Origin: Bacteroides sp. GM023
GTDB taxonomy: Bacteria; Bacteroidota; Bacteroidia; Bacteroidales; Bacteroidaceae
Length of the DNA stretch: 64,000 nucleotides
Assembly: GCF_014750685.1 (NCBI RefSeq)
Contig: NZ_JAAXGE010000002.1
Location: forward strand, 806,001-870,000
Direction: 5' to 3'
Under the pieces are notes generated by a model, which did not search any database, had not been told where the DNA came from, and worked only from the letters and a program-made list of their open reading frames with translations. How positions within the stretch are numbered: the stretch's first letter is position 1; each line of letters begins with the position of its first letter. This document shows positions 44,263-52,388 of the stretch, piece by piece. The translations under genes were made by a program, and so were the position numbers.

Positions 44263-46827
44263 ATGAAGAAATATATATTCTTGGCATTTGCATTGTTTGG
44301 AATGCTGTCAATAGGTTCTTGCAATGATGACGAACCGGTAGTAGCTCCTTCTCCGGGGGAAGACATTGTAATACCTGAACCGGTAACACCTGTATTGGTA
44401 CAAACGCTATACTTCGACTTCGGTTCCCAAACAGATGGGAGAGGAAGTCTGACCGAAGGCCCCGATGCTAACAGTCATTATTGGAATAATATTTTCAATA
44501 ATGATGGAAACTATGCTGCAATCAATACAGTCTACTCTTCTTTTGTCAACTCGGAAAATACTTCGGTAACATACGAACTGACCTTGAACAACCGCTTTTC
44601 CACCAATGGGCAAAGCGGTGGCGGCGGCCTGCTTGAACCCCAGGCTGAACTTTTGAAAGACTTTGCCGTAGCATCTGCTACGGAAGATTACTTCTTTATT
44701 GAATCCGGCGAGAACAACAGCAGCTTTACGTTCAGCAACCTTGACCCGAAGAAAGCCTATAAGTTTTATGCATTCGGCAGCCGTAGCAATACACAGACAC
44801 GCACGGCCTATTATACCATGTCGGGATTGAATCTTTATCAGGGCGAACTGCAAACTTCGGGAACCAACTGTGGTGGCGAGGGCATCAATCAGAATATACA
44901 GAATATCTGTGAATCTGAACTTGTCTACCCCGACGACGAAGGCAATATAAAGTTTACCGTTTCAAGAAAGAATGGTGATTATATTGCGTTGAATGCGCTG
45001 AAAATAGAAGAATATAAGGATGTCGAGCGTCCCGAACAGTTTACATCACTCACGATGAGTGGCAGTGCGGTGGAAGAAGGCGAAGTGCCGATGCACATGG
45101 TATCTGCCGATGGCAGCCCGACCAACGTTTTTGAAGTATATACTTCTTTCAAGTCCGGTGATTTCTCATTCAAGGGAACCACGAAAGATGGCAAATCCGT
45201 AAGCATCGGAAAAGGTTATAAGGAAGGAGTGGTAGCCGCCAATAATTATAGTATTGCAGCCCCAATGACCGGACTGGTCCGTCTCACTATTGACCTGAGT
45301 ACCAAAACGTATGACGTCATTCCCGTGGAAAACTGGACACTTGTCGGCAGCGTTACTCCCAATGGATGGTCGGTAGACAAAGGAGTGTCTTTGGCTTATC
45401 AGGGCAAAGGTGTTTGGGCAGGAAGAGTAAAACTGACCGGAATATCCAGCGTGAGTGACCGCGAGCGCTTTAATTTTGTAATGAATAAGAGTTGGGACTA
45501 TGTGATGAAGCGTGTGAAAGGCTCTGTCAATGAAGTCGGTATGGGTACGCAGGGGTATGATACGGAAGACATCAACCTGAATCATGGTACCTATCACATC
45601 ACGCTCGATTTACGCCGGTATGTCTATTACATCGACTGTGGCGAAGAAGGCATCGACCCTTTCAAAATCTCTGTAATGGGCTCTTCCGTAGCCAACGGAC
45701 AGGGAGCGACCAATAATCGTGGGTATGCCTATATGTATGGTGAATTATTGGACGAACGTTTCCGCAGCCAGGAAAGCAAATTGCCGTGGTACACTTCGGG
45801 AATTGCCGTCAACGGCAATAGCACGCTCAACTTGCTGGCACGTTACAACGACCTGATTCACGATTGCGGCACTTACGTGATATTCGGCCTTTCATTAGGA
45901 AATGAAGGGATTCATGGAGCAGCAAATCAACCTGCCATTTACGACCAGTTCAAAGAAAATATGCAGACTTTGATTAAGAAAGCGCGTGAAGACGGGAAAT
46001 ATCCGGTGATGATGAACAACTACACCCGTGGCGACTTCAATGCAGACGACTATGAATATGTAAAACAAATGAATCTGTTGATTCATGAGTGGGATTTGCC
46101 TTCCGTCAATTTATTGGGAGCGATAGATGACGGTAAAGGTGTATGGGCTACCGGTTATCAGAATGGTGATGATATTTATCATCCTACTACCGACGGACAT
46201 CGTGAATTTACTTACGCCATGGTTCCTTCCCTATTCGACGCGATAGACGCAGGCAAAAACCAGCCCGCACGTGTATCCGGTACTTCATACTCTCTTGCAG
46301 ATAAGAAAGTTATCGAATTTACCCCCGAAGAAACAGTGCATCCGTTTACAATCTCCTTCAAAGTGAAAGGTACGGCAAACGGAACTATTGCCACTTTCAC
46401 AAACGGTAGCAATGCGACGGGAACTTTGAAGATTCAGGATGGAGTGGTAGTATATACTTCCCCCTTGGCAGGCGAAATAAAAGGCGCGGCAAGCGTTACG
46501 GATAATCAATGGCATGTTGTATCCCTGACACATTACTATGCACAAGGACGCACATTGCTATATACTGACAAGGCTTTGGCAGGAGAACTGAATGAGAAAC
46601 TGACTGTCGGCAAGTTCACCATCGGCGATAAAGTTTCCACAGAAAGCAGGGAATACAGTGAATTATTCTTCTATCGTTCTGCTATGAACCAGGAAGAAAT
46701 AGATAAACTCTGCGATGGAAGAATGTTGAAGTCCAGCCTGGAAATATATGCACCGTTGGACGGCTCGAAATCAACGATTGAGAACCTGGCTCAAAGTATG
46801 AATACTTTGACAGTAAAGACCGAATAA
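44263..46827 (+). CDS. Multidomain surface lipoprotein: shared binding module, Ig regions, SGNH hydrolase, LamG-like domain
   Basis: The 854-residue protein has a lipobox (IGSC) followed by NDDE. Residues about 46-248 are the same module as the C-terminus of the preceding SGBP, more than half identical by eye. Residues about 255-455 resemble SusE/SusF Ig-type starch-binding regions (WTLVGSVTPNGWS). Residues about 465-670 are an SGNH/GDSL hydrolase: Ser475 in VMGSSVANGQ, the block GLSLGNEG, and Asp637/His640 in DIYHPTTDGH. Residues about 675-854 are a concanavalin/LamG-like sandwich. An acyl-esterase activity on the glycan is likely. From memory the B. thetaiotaomicron beta-1,6-glucan locus has no such gene, so this would be an addition to the PUL. 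Confidence 0.75.
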   Translation: MKKYIFLAFALFGMLSIGSCNDDEPVVAPSPGEDIVIPEPVTPVLVQTLYFDFGSQTDGRGSLTEGPDANSHYWNNIFNNDGNYAAINTVYSSFVNSENTSVTYELTLNNRFSTNGQSGGGGLLEPQAELLKDFAVASATEDYFFIESGENNSSFTFSNLDPKKAYKFYAFGSRSNTQTRTAYYTMSGLNLYQGELQTSGTNCGGEGINQNIQNICESELVYPDDEGNIKFTVSRKNGDYIALNALKIEEYKDVERPEQFTSLTMSGSAVEEGEVPMHMVSADGSPTNVFEVYTSFKSGDFSFKGTTKDGKSVSIGKGYKEGVVAANNYSIAAPMTGLVRLTIDLSTKTYDVIPVENWTLVGSVTPNGWSVDKGVSLAYQGKGVWAGRVKLTGISSVSDRERFNFVMNKSWDYVMKRVKGSVNEVGMGTQGYDTEDINLNHGTYHITLDLRRYVYYIDCGEEGIDPFKISVMGSSVANGQGATNNRGYAYMYGELLDERFRSQESKLPWYTSGIAVNGNSTLNLLARYNDLIHDCGTYVIFGLSLGNEGIHGAANQPAIYDQFKENMQTLIKKAREDGKYPVMMNNYTRGDFNADDYEYVKQMNLLIHEWDLPSVNLLGAIDDGKGVWATGYQNGDDIYHPTTDGHREFTYAMVPSLFDAIDAGKNQPARVSGTSYSLADKKVIEFTPEETVHPFTISFKVKGTANGTIATFTNGSNATGTLKIQDGVVVYTSPLAGEIKGAASVTDNQWHVVSLTHYYAQGRTLLYTDKALAGELNEKLTVGKFTIGDKVSTESREYSELFFYRSAMNQEEIDKLCDGRMLKSSLEIYAPLDGSKSTIENLAQSMNTLTVKTE

Positions 46828-46834
46828 GAATAGC

Positions 46835-46902
46835 TCTCTCCCGGTTGGCAAGCGATATTATAAGTATCATTAATATTAATAATATCGCTACACTGGGAGA
46901 GA
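46835..46902 (+). other. Two-tier intergenic hairpin before GH3
   Basis: Outer arms 46835-46842 and 46895-46902 (TCTCTCCC / GGGAGAGA) are perfectly complementary, and so are inner arms 46851-46861 and 46879-46889 (AGCGATATTAT / ATAATATCGCT). No T-run follows. It fills the first part of the 206-base gap before the GH3 gene and resembles in position the hairpin at 1578-1627 in PUL 1. It is possibly an RNA processing or partial-termination element that sets GH3 expression lower. Confidence 0.6.
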
Positions 46903-47033
46903 ACCCTAACTTAGCCCCGGATTCTATAAAAAGTATTAAAAAAAACAGAAATGACTACTGGGCGCCCTTATTTTCGTGTCTATATATTATATAACCTGAA
47001 ATGATAACTTATTTCTTATATCATAAATAAAAT

Positions 47034-49280
47034 ATGAAACTCAAAGCAATGTTACTTGGTTTGTCTATGATGACCGCACTGCCTGCCTTAGCGCAAAAGC
47101 CGGTGTATCTGGATACGAACAAACCAATCGAAGAGCGAGTGAAAGATGCGTTGAACCGGATGACCCTTGAAGAAAAGGTCAAGATGATTCATGCACAGTC
47201 CAAATTCAGTTCGGCAGGAGTGCCCCGCTTGGGAATTCCCGAAGTATGGGCGACCGACGGTCCTCACGGCATCCGTCCCGAAGTGTTATGGGATGAATGG
47301 GATCAGGCAGGATGGACAAACGACTCTTGCATCGCTTATCCCGCCTTGACTTGTCTCTCTGCCACATGGAATCCCGAAATGTCCCACCTTTATGGACAAA
47401 GTATCGGTGAAGAAGCACGCTACCGTAAAAAAGACATCCTTTTAGGCCCCGGCGTGAATATCTACCGTACTCCCCTGAACGGACGTAATTTTGAATATAT
47501 GGGTGAAGACCCCTACTTGTCTGCCACAATGGTAGTTCCTTATATCAAAGGAGTACAGGAGAATGGGGTAGCGGCCTGTGTGAAGCATTACGCGCTGAAC
47601 AACCAGGAATTCAACCGCCATACTACTAACGTACATCTAAGCGACCGTGCCCTGTATGAAATATACCTGCCTGCTTTTAAAGCTGCCGTTCAGGAAGGCG
47701 GAACATGGTCGATTATGGGCTCTTATAATCTTTATCAGGGACAACACGGCTGCCACAACAAACGCCTGCTCAAAGACATTCTTCGCGATGAATGGGGCTT
47801 TGACGGCGTAGTAGTGTCCGACTGGGGTGGTGTACATGATACCGAACAGGCTATCTACAACGGCTTGGACTTGGAATTTGGTTCATGGACAAACGGCCTG
47901 TCTGCCGGAACAAGCAACGCCTATGATAATTATTATCTCGCCTTCCCTTACCTGAAACTGATAAAAGAGGGTAAAGTAGGAACCAAAGAACTGGACGAAA
48001 AGGTAAGTAATGTCCTTCGCCTGATTTTCCGTACATCAATGGACCCGAATAAACCATTCGGTTCGTTAGGCTCTCCCGAACACGGACAAGCCGGTCGTCA
48101 GATAGGCGAAGAAGGAATCGTCCTTTTGCAGAACAACAATAACGTGCTGCCTATCGACCTGAATAAGACGAAGAAGATTGCCGTTATCGGTGAAAACGCC
48201 ATTAAGATGATGACAGTGGGCGGTGGTAGTTCTTCCTTGAAAGTGAAGTACGAGATTTCCCCGTTGGATGGATTAAAGAACCGTGTAGGCTCGCAAGCCG
48301 AAGTGGTGTATGCCCGTGGCTATGTAGGCGACCCGACAGGAGAATATAACGGCGTGAAAACCGGTCAGAACTTGAAAGACGACCGTTCGGAAGATGAACT
48401 TCTTGCTGAGGCTCTGCAAGTGGCTAAAGATGCGGATTACGTTATCTTCTTCGGCGGATTGAATAAGAGCAACCATCAGGATTGTGAGGACTCAGACCGT
48501 GCTTCTTTGGGCTTGCCTTATGCACAGGACAGAGTAATCAGCGAATTGGCAAAGGTCAACAAAAACCTGATTGTTGTCAATATCTCCGGCAATGCGGTGG
48601 CTATGCCTTGGGTGAACGAAGTTCCTGCCATCGTTCAGGGTTGGTTCCTGGGCTCGGAAGCCGGAACGGCTCTTGCTTCTGTATTGGTAGGCGACACTAA
48701 CCCTTCCGGAAAATTGCCTTTCACATTCCCCGCAAAGTTGGAAGACGTGGGTGCTCATAAATTAGGTGAATATCCGGGCAATAAGGAGGAACTGGCAAAG
48801 TCGAAACACAGAGGGGATACAATTAACGCAACCTACCACGAGGATATCTTTGTAGGTTATCGCTGGGCGGATAAAGAGAAAATCAAACCGTTGTTCCCCT
48901 TCGGACACGGATTGAGCTACACCACGTTTGCTTACGGAAAGCCTTCGGCTGACAAGAAAACAATGACAGCCGATGATACGATTTCCTTCACTGTCAATGT
49001 GAAGAACACCGGCACACGTGAAGGACAGGAAGTTGTCCAGCTCTATATCAGCGATAAGAAATCTTCTCTACCCCGTCCGGTAAAGGAACTGAAAGGTTTC
49101 AAGAAAGTAAAGTTGGCTCCGGGAGAAGAGAAAGCCGTCACATTGACGATAGACAAAAAAGCTTTGAGCTTCTTTGATGATGCAAAACACGAATGGGTAG
49201 CCGAACCGGGCAAGTTTGAAGCAATTATCGGAAGTTCATCAAGGGATATGAAGGGAATTGTACCCTTTGAATTAAAATAG
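47034..49280 (+). CDS. GH3 beta-glucosidase, periplasmic
   Basis: The 748-residue protein has a cleavable signal peptide (ALPALAQ). The order is a GH3 TIM barrel (about 25-360, KHYALNNQE and nucleophile Asp263 in VVVSDWGG), a GH3 C-terminal alpha/beta sandwich (about 390-610) and a fibronectin-III-like domain (about 660-735, VKNTGTREGQEVVQLY). This is the usual BglX-like architecture. At the end of a GH30 PUL it is expected to hydrolyse beta-1,6-linked gluco-oligosaccharides to glucose in the periplasm. It is the last gene of the operon and a strong terminator follows. Activity on other beta-glucosides cannot be excluded from sequence. Confidence 0.93.
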   Translation: MKLKAMLLGLSMMTALPALAQKPVYLDTNKPIEERVKDALNRMTLEEKVKMIHAQSKFSSAGVPRLGIPEVWATDGPHGIRPEVLWDEWDQAGWTNDSCIAYPALTCLSATWNPEMSHLYGQSIGEEARYRKKDILLGPGVNIYRTPLNGRNFEYMGEDPYLSATMVVPYIKGVQENGVAACVKHYALNNQEFNRHTTNVHLSDRALYEIYLPAFKAAVQEGGTWSIMGSYNLYQGQHGCHNKRLLKDILRDEWGFDGVVVSDWGGVHDTEQAIYNGLDLEFGSWTNGLSAGTSNAYDNYYLAFPYLKLIKEGKVGTKELDEKVSNVLRLIFRTSMDPNKPFGSLGSPEHGQAGRQIGEEGIVLLQNNNNVLPIDLNKTKKIAVIGENAIKMMTVGGGSSSLKVKYEISPLDGLKNRVGSQAEVVYARGYVGDPTGEYNGVKTGQNLKDDRSEDELLAEALQVAKDADYVIFFGGLNKSNHQDCEDSDRASLGLPYAQDRVISELAKVNKNLIVVNISGNAVAMPWVNEVPAIVQGWFLGSEAGTALASVLVGDTNPSGKLPFTFPAKLEDVGAHKLGEYPGNKEELAKSKHRGDTINATYHEDIFVGYRWADKEKIKPLFPFGHGLSYTTFAYGKPSADKKTMTADDTISFTVNVKNTGTREGQEVVQLYISDKKSSLPRPVKELKGFKKVKLAPGEEKAVTLTIDKKALSFFDDAKHEWVAEPGKFEAIIGSSSRDMKGIVPFELK

Positions 49281-49314
49281 GTATAAGTATTTGATTGGTA
49301 AAAATGGATTGTTG

Positions 49315-49363
49315 GGAGAATGTTACTGTCTTATCAAGATGGGAGTAACATTCTCCTTTTTCT
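49315..49363 (+). terminator. Intrinsic terminator of PUL 3
   Basis: A perfect 13-bp stem, GGAGAATGTTACT (49315-49327) with AGTAACATTCTCC (49344-49356), a 16-base loop and then a T-rich run. It ends the GH3 operon. Confidence 0.85.
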
Positions 49364-49437
49364 TTGAAAGTTTTCTAAATTGCTATTAGAAAAGATGGTT
49401 TCCTTTTGGAATTCAGCAGAATAATTGTGATATTTGC

Positions 49438-49478
49438 ATTAACGCAACCGCTGTTACAGTAACCGCTGTTGCGTTAAT
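49438..49478 (+). promoter_or_regulatory. Inverted and direct repeats at the ATPase promoter
   Basis: ATTAACGCAAC (49438-49448) and GTTGCGTTAAT (49468-49478) form a perfect 11-bp inverted repeat. Inside it AACCGCTGTT occurs twice (49446-49455 and 49461-49470). GATATTTG at 49429-49436 is one base from the -7 consensus, so the repeats would lie at the start of the transcript, 13 bases before the ATG. Probable operator or leader hairpin for autoregulation. Confidence 0.5.
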
Positions 49479-49491
49479 TAATAGATAGCTT

Positions 49492-50799
49492 ATGAAATTC
49501 TACGATAGGAAACATGAAATAGAGATATTGCAAGAGATTGAAGAACTCTCTTCCGAGTATGCACAGATGACAATGATGGTAGGTCGTCGTCGTATTGGTA
49601 AGACTACGCTTTTGAAGAACGCGTTTATGAAGACTCCTGTGCTTTATTTTTTTGTTGGGCGAAAAAACGAGGTTTTGCTTTGCGAAGAGTTTGTCAATGA
49701 AGTCGAGATGAAACTGCATGAGACTTTGGGGCAGTTTACAAGCTTTTCTCAATTATTTAAAGTAATCATGCAACTTTCCAAACGTTTGAACTTTACGTTG
49801 ATTATAGATGAATTTCAAGAGTTCAGAAATCTGAATCCATCCGTATTCAGTGATATGCAGAATATTTGGGATTCAACAAAAGAGGAAAGCAAGATTAATT
49901 TGGTACTTTGTGGATCTATTTATTCCATGATGAAACAAATATTTGAGAATGCCAAGGAGCCTCTTTATGGTCGGGTGACTTCCCGAATACATTTGAAACC
50001 TTTTGATATGTCCACCTTAAAGGAAATACTACATGACTATCATCCCCGATATACGTCAGAAGATTTGTTGGCATTTTATATGATAACGGGTGGAGTTGCG
50101 AAATATATTGAGCAATTGGTTGTACGCAAAGCTTTTACTAAGGATAAGATATTAAATACGGTGCTCGCAGAAGGTTCCTATTTTCTGGAAGAAGGAAAAG
50201 ATGTGTTGATAGAGGAATTCGGTCGGGATTATACAAATTATTTTTCTGTTTTGTCATTGATAGCTTCGTCCAAAACTTCCAGAGGGGATATTGAGAGTAC
50301 GTTAAATATGCCTGTAGGTGGTTATTTGGATAAGTTGGAAAATGAGTATAATTTGATTAGACGTACACGCCCTTTTATGGCTAAGGAGGGAAGTCGGAAC
50401 AATAAGTATAAAATAGAAGATAACTTTCTTCGGTTTTGGTTCAGGTTCGTCTATAAATATCGTAGTGCTGTTGAGATTGGCAATTTGGATTATGTACGTG
50501 AAATTGTTGAGCGGGACTATGAAACATTCAGTGGAAGCGTATTGGAAAAATATTTTCGTGTTTGTCTGGCTGAATCTAAGGAGTATTCTGATGTACAAGG
50601 TTATTGGGATAGAAAGGGCGAGAATGAGATTGATATTGTGGCAGTGAATGATTTCGAAAAGCGTATGTTGATAGGTGAAGTGAAAAGGAATGAAACACGT
50701 ATTAATTTACACATCTTAGAGAATAAAGCGGTAGCGATAGCTCAACAATATGCCGATTATCAGATTGAATATCGTGGGTTCTCATTAAGAGATATGTAA
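49492..50799 (+). CDS. AAA-type ATPase with DUF234/nuclease-like C-terminus
   Basis: The 435-residue cytoplasmic protein has a Walker A motif GRRRIGKTT (Gly31-Thr39) and a Walker B motif LIIDEFQEF (Asp106-Glu107). A winged-helix part is followed by a C-terminal region with ENEIDIVAVND and IGEVKRN, spaced like the D and ExK of PD-(D/E)xK nucleases. This is the archaeal-type ATPase_2 plus DUF234 layout, widespread in Bacteroides, of unknown function. The gene stands alone between the PUL 3 terminator and a repeat region. Its DNA is AT-richer than that of the PUL, which fits an acquired accessory gene. Whether the nuclease-like domain cuts DNA is unknown. Confidence 0.8.
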   Translation: MKFYDRKHEIEILQEIEELSSEYAQMTMMVGRRRIGKTTLLKNAFMKTPVLYFFVGRKNEVLLCEEFVNEVEMKLHETLGQFTSFSQLFKVIMQLSKRLNFTLIIDEFQEFRNLNPSVFSDMQNIWDSTKEESKINLVLCGSIYSMMKQIFENAKEPLYGRVTSRIHLKPFDMSTLKEILHDYHPRYTSEDLLAFYMITGGVAKYIEQLVVRKAFTKDKILNTVLAEGSYFLEEGKDVLIEEFGRDYTNYFSVLSLIASSKTSRGDIESTLNMPVGGYLDKLENEYNLIRRTRPFMAKEGSRNNKYKIEDNFLRFWFRFVYKYRSAVEIGNLDYVREIVERDYETFSGSVLEKYFRVCLAESKEYSDVQGYWDRKGENEIDIVAVNDFEKRMLIGEVKRNETRINLHILENKAVAIAQQYADYQIEYRGFSLRDM

Positions 50800-50822
50800 C
50801 TCTTTAATAGTTTACAAACGAA

Positions 50823-51296
50823 GGTTCACAAGTTTCACTTCTCGCTGAACAACTATAATCCAGAGCGTTATGGTGAAGAAAAGCATAAAAATCAGCATGC
50901 ACTAGCCTTCACACCCTTCACCTGTTTTTTTAAATATGCTATAATCAAAAACGAATATGCTTATAGCAAAAATCATTATGCTATAATCAAAACGAAATAT
51001 GCTATAAGCAAATGTTCTGTCAGCTATTAACACTTGAACTGTCAGGTATTAATACCCTGTACCTAGGATATTAATACCTGAGTTGTTGGGTATATATATC
51101 CAAGACGCAGGATCTATATATCCAAGACGTTGGAACTATATGTCCAACACATTGCATCTATATATCCAATAAACGTTGTAAGGCAACCTTATACGATGTG
51201 AAGGAGGTGAAGGACGTTTTCTTCTATATTTAATGCTTTACGTCACCATAAGTCGCTGATTTATAGCTGTTAATTCAAAGGTGAAATCTGTGAACC
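50823..51296. repeat. Element bounded by nested imperfect inverted repeats
   Basis: Outer arms are 50823-50838 (GGTTCACAAGTTTCAC) and 51281-51296, whose complement is GGTTCACAGATTTCAC, so 14 of 16 bases match. Inner arms around 50906-50922 and 51197-51212 both read CCTTCAC, two bases, CCTTCAC in opposite orientations. The symmetric layout suggests a non-coding cassette or a MITE-like relic. No target-site duplication could be confirmed. Confidence 0.55.
50935..51167. repeat. Helically phased 21/22-bp degenerate tandem array
   Basis: Four units like TATGCTATAATCAAAA begin at 50935, 50956, 50977 and 50998, exactly 21 bp apart. Seven further units begin at 51025, 51047, 51069, 51091, 51113, 51135 and 51157, exactly 22 bp apart, and pass from TATTAATACC to TATATATCC types. 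Spacers vary while the spacing of two helical turns is kept, which suggests a protein-binding array on one face of the DNA. Confidence 0.75.
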
Positions 51297-51406
51297 CTCT
51301 AAATGCTTCTTATAGTTGTAGATTCGTTCTCGGAAGTCTTTATTGAGTTTATTACTATGAACTTCAAAATATATTGATTTTCTTTTTCCTTTTCTGATTT
51401 ATATCT

Positions 51407-51414
51407 TATCTTTG
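51407..51414 (+). promoter_or_regulatory. Predicted -7 box ahead of a structured leader
   Basis: TATCTTTG matches TAnnTTTG. Transcription would begin near 51421, just ahead of the structured segment. Confidence 0.55.
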
Positions 51415-51420
51415 TAATGC

Positions 51421-51602
51421 TCTTTTTCAAAATCACACAAGGCTGGAAACCTGCCTTGTAATTGTGGCAGGCATTTTTATGCCTGTCCGGTTCATTCTAT
51501 ATGGGCGGTTCCGCACCCCCATGTAGAGTGTTAATGCACCTGCTGCCTTGTGTGAATGAGAAAAGAGCAATGGGACAGGCGGAACCGCTTCTTTTATTTT
51601 CT
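51421..51602 (+). ncRNA. Structured leader RNA, possible cis-regulator
   Basis: The closing stem is 51433-51442 with 51546-51555 (TCACACAAGG / CCTTGTGTGA, perfect). Inside are a hairpin 51466-51474/51479-51487 and another 51497-51505/51518-51526, each with one G-U pair. A segment at 51505-51514 (GCGGTTCCGC) is perfectly complementary to 51579-51588, which is followed by a T-rich run. That pairing would cross the closing stem, so the two are alternatives, as in a terminator/antiterminator switch. CAAGGC at 51438-51443 can also pair locally with 51453-51458. No known riboswitch class was recognised. It precedes the gene at 51665. Confidence 0.6.
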
Positions 51603-51664
51603 AAAACTACCTTTCTGTTTCGCCCCATTGAACTTAATTTATTCACCGTTTAATTAAAATTCTT

Positions 51665-52195
51665 ATGGAAGAAGTTTTAAACAATCAGCAAGTTCGCCCG
51701 GGGGACGCAACTCAATTCATGCATGCCATTTTTTCATCAGATGATGAAATGATGACTTTCTATCTGACTCTCAATCGTTTTATTAATCCTGAAAGCTATT
51801 TGCTGGAACGCACAGATCGAAAGCGACTGGAAGATTTGGCTAAAGTACTTAGATGTAATGTGGCAGCTTTCGATGCCATTCGTTGTTATAAGTCTATTAG
51901 TGTGAAAGAGGTGATTAAAGGATTCGGGACGTACATGATGGACACATTGGTTTCCAAAGCCAATCGTCAGCAAGGTGCCGATATGGTAGCTGTTTTAATG
52001 AATTGTATCATAAATACGACTAAAAACTATTGGCAATTTAAGAAGATGGGTTGGACTAATGACATACATCTTCTAAATGTTAGATACTTGCTGAATCGGT
52101 TGGATACAGAAACCTTGGATACAGAAACCTTGAATACAGAAACTTTGGATACAGGAACTAACGAAGAGAAAGATAGCGAAACAGTAAACGTATAA
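51665..52195 (+). CDS. Conserved-looking hypothetical protein with tandem LDTET tail
   Basis: This 176-residue cytoplasmic protein has no signal peptide and no family I recognise. It is mainly helical (ERTDRKRLEDLAKVLRC, VKEVIKGFGTYMMDTLV). The C-terminus repeats LDTET four times, encoded by 15-bp tandem repeats at 52100-52159. The gene has its own promoter and a long structured leader and is closed by a good terminator, so it is a single-gene unit. No function can be assigned. The regulated leader suggests that its dose matters. Confidence 0.6.
   Translation: MEEVLNNQQVRPGDATQFMHAIFSSDDEMMTFYLTLNRFINPESYLLERTDRKRLEDLAKVLRCNVAAFDAIRCYKSISVKEVIKGFGTYMMDTLVSKANRQQGADMVAVLMNCIINTTKNYWQFKKMGWTNDIHLLNVRYLLNRLDTETLDTETLNTETLDTGTNEEKDSETVNV
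52100..52159 (+). repeat. 15-bp minisatellite, four copies, within coding sequence
   Basis: Units at 52100, 52115, 52130 and 52145 have the consensus TTGGATACAGAAACC with one to three changes. The unit is a multiple of three, so gain or loss of copies keeps the reading frame and only alters the acidic tail length. Confidence 0.85.
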
Positions 52196-52308
52196 TGACT
52201 ACCGAACTACACTCTATCATCCCCTATTTTCAACTAAAAATTAAGTGATAAATGATAGATAAAATAGAGATGTAACCTAAGAAAAAGCATCTGTAACCTG
52301 TTCGATAG

Positions 52309-52342
52309 AAAAGGAGCTTACCATTTGGTGCTCCTTTTTTTT
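52309..52342 (+). terminator. Intrinsic terminator after the hypothetical gene
   Basis: AAAAGGAGC (52309-52317) pairs with GCTCCTTTT (52330-52338), an inner ACC/GGT pairing extends the stem, and a T-run continues to 52342. Confidence 0.8.
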
Positions 52343-52349
52343 ATTGTCG

Positions 52350-52357
52350 TAACTTTG
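52350..52357 (+). promoter_or_regulatory. Predicted -7 box for the GH35-like gene
   Basis: TAACTTTG matches TAnnTTTG. A TTTG at 52324-52327, inside the preceding terminator, could serve as the -33 element with slightly long spacing. Confidence 0.55.
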
Positions 52358-52388
52358 CCTACAGACAAAATGATTAAAACAAACTTTT

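Larger units (their letters stand above)
50800..51406. other. Gene-free stretch with repeat array and nested inverted repeats
   Basis: No complete gene is visible. The ATPase frame stays open after its stop from 50800 to 51030, but without an ATG. The stretch holds outer and inner inverted repeats and the array listed separately. Nothing else is recognised in 51297-51406, which is AT-rich. Confidence 0.6.

Noticed and set aside
50800..51030. C-terminal extension or second gene after the ATPase
   Set aside because: The frame is open but follows a normal stop codon, has no ATG and consists partly of the 21-bp repeats.
50935..51167. CRISPR-like array
   Set aside because: The units are only 10-16 bases, degenerate and change type along the array, with no constant repeat and unique spacers of typical size and no cas genes nearby.
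51462..51653. Small gene in the leader of the 51665 gene
   Set aside because: It would start with GTG, lies wholly within strongly paired RNA and shows no ribosome site or family resemblance.
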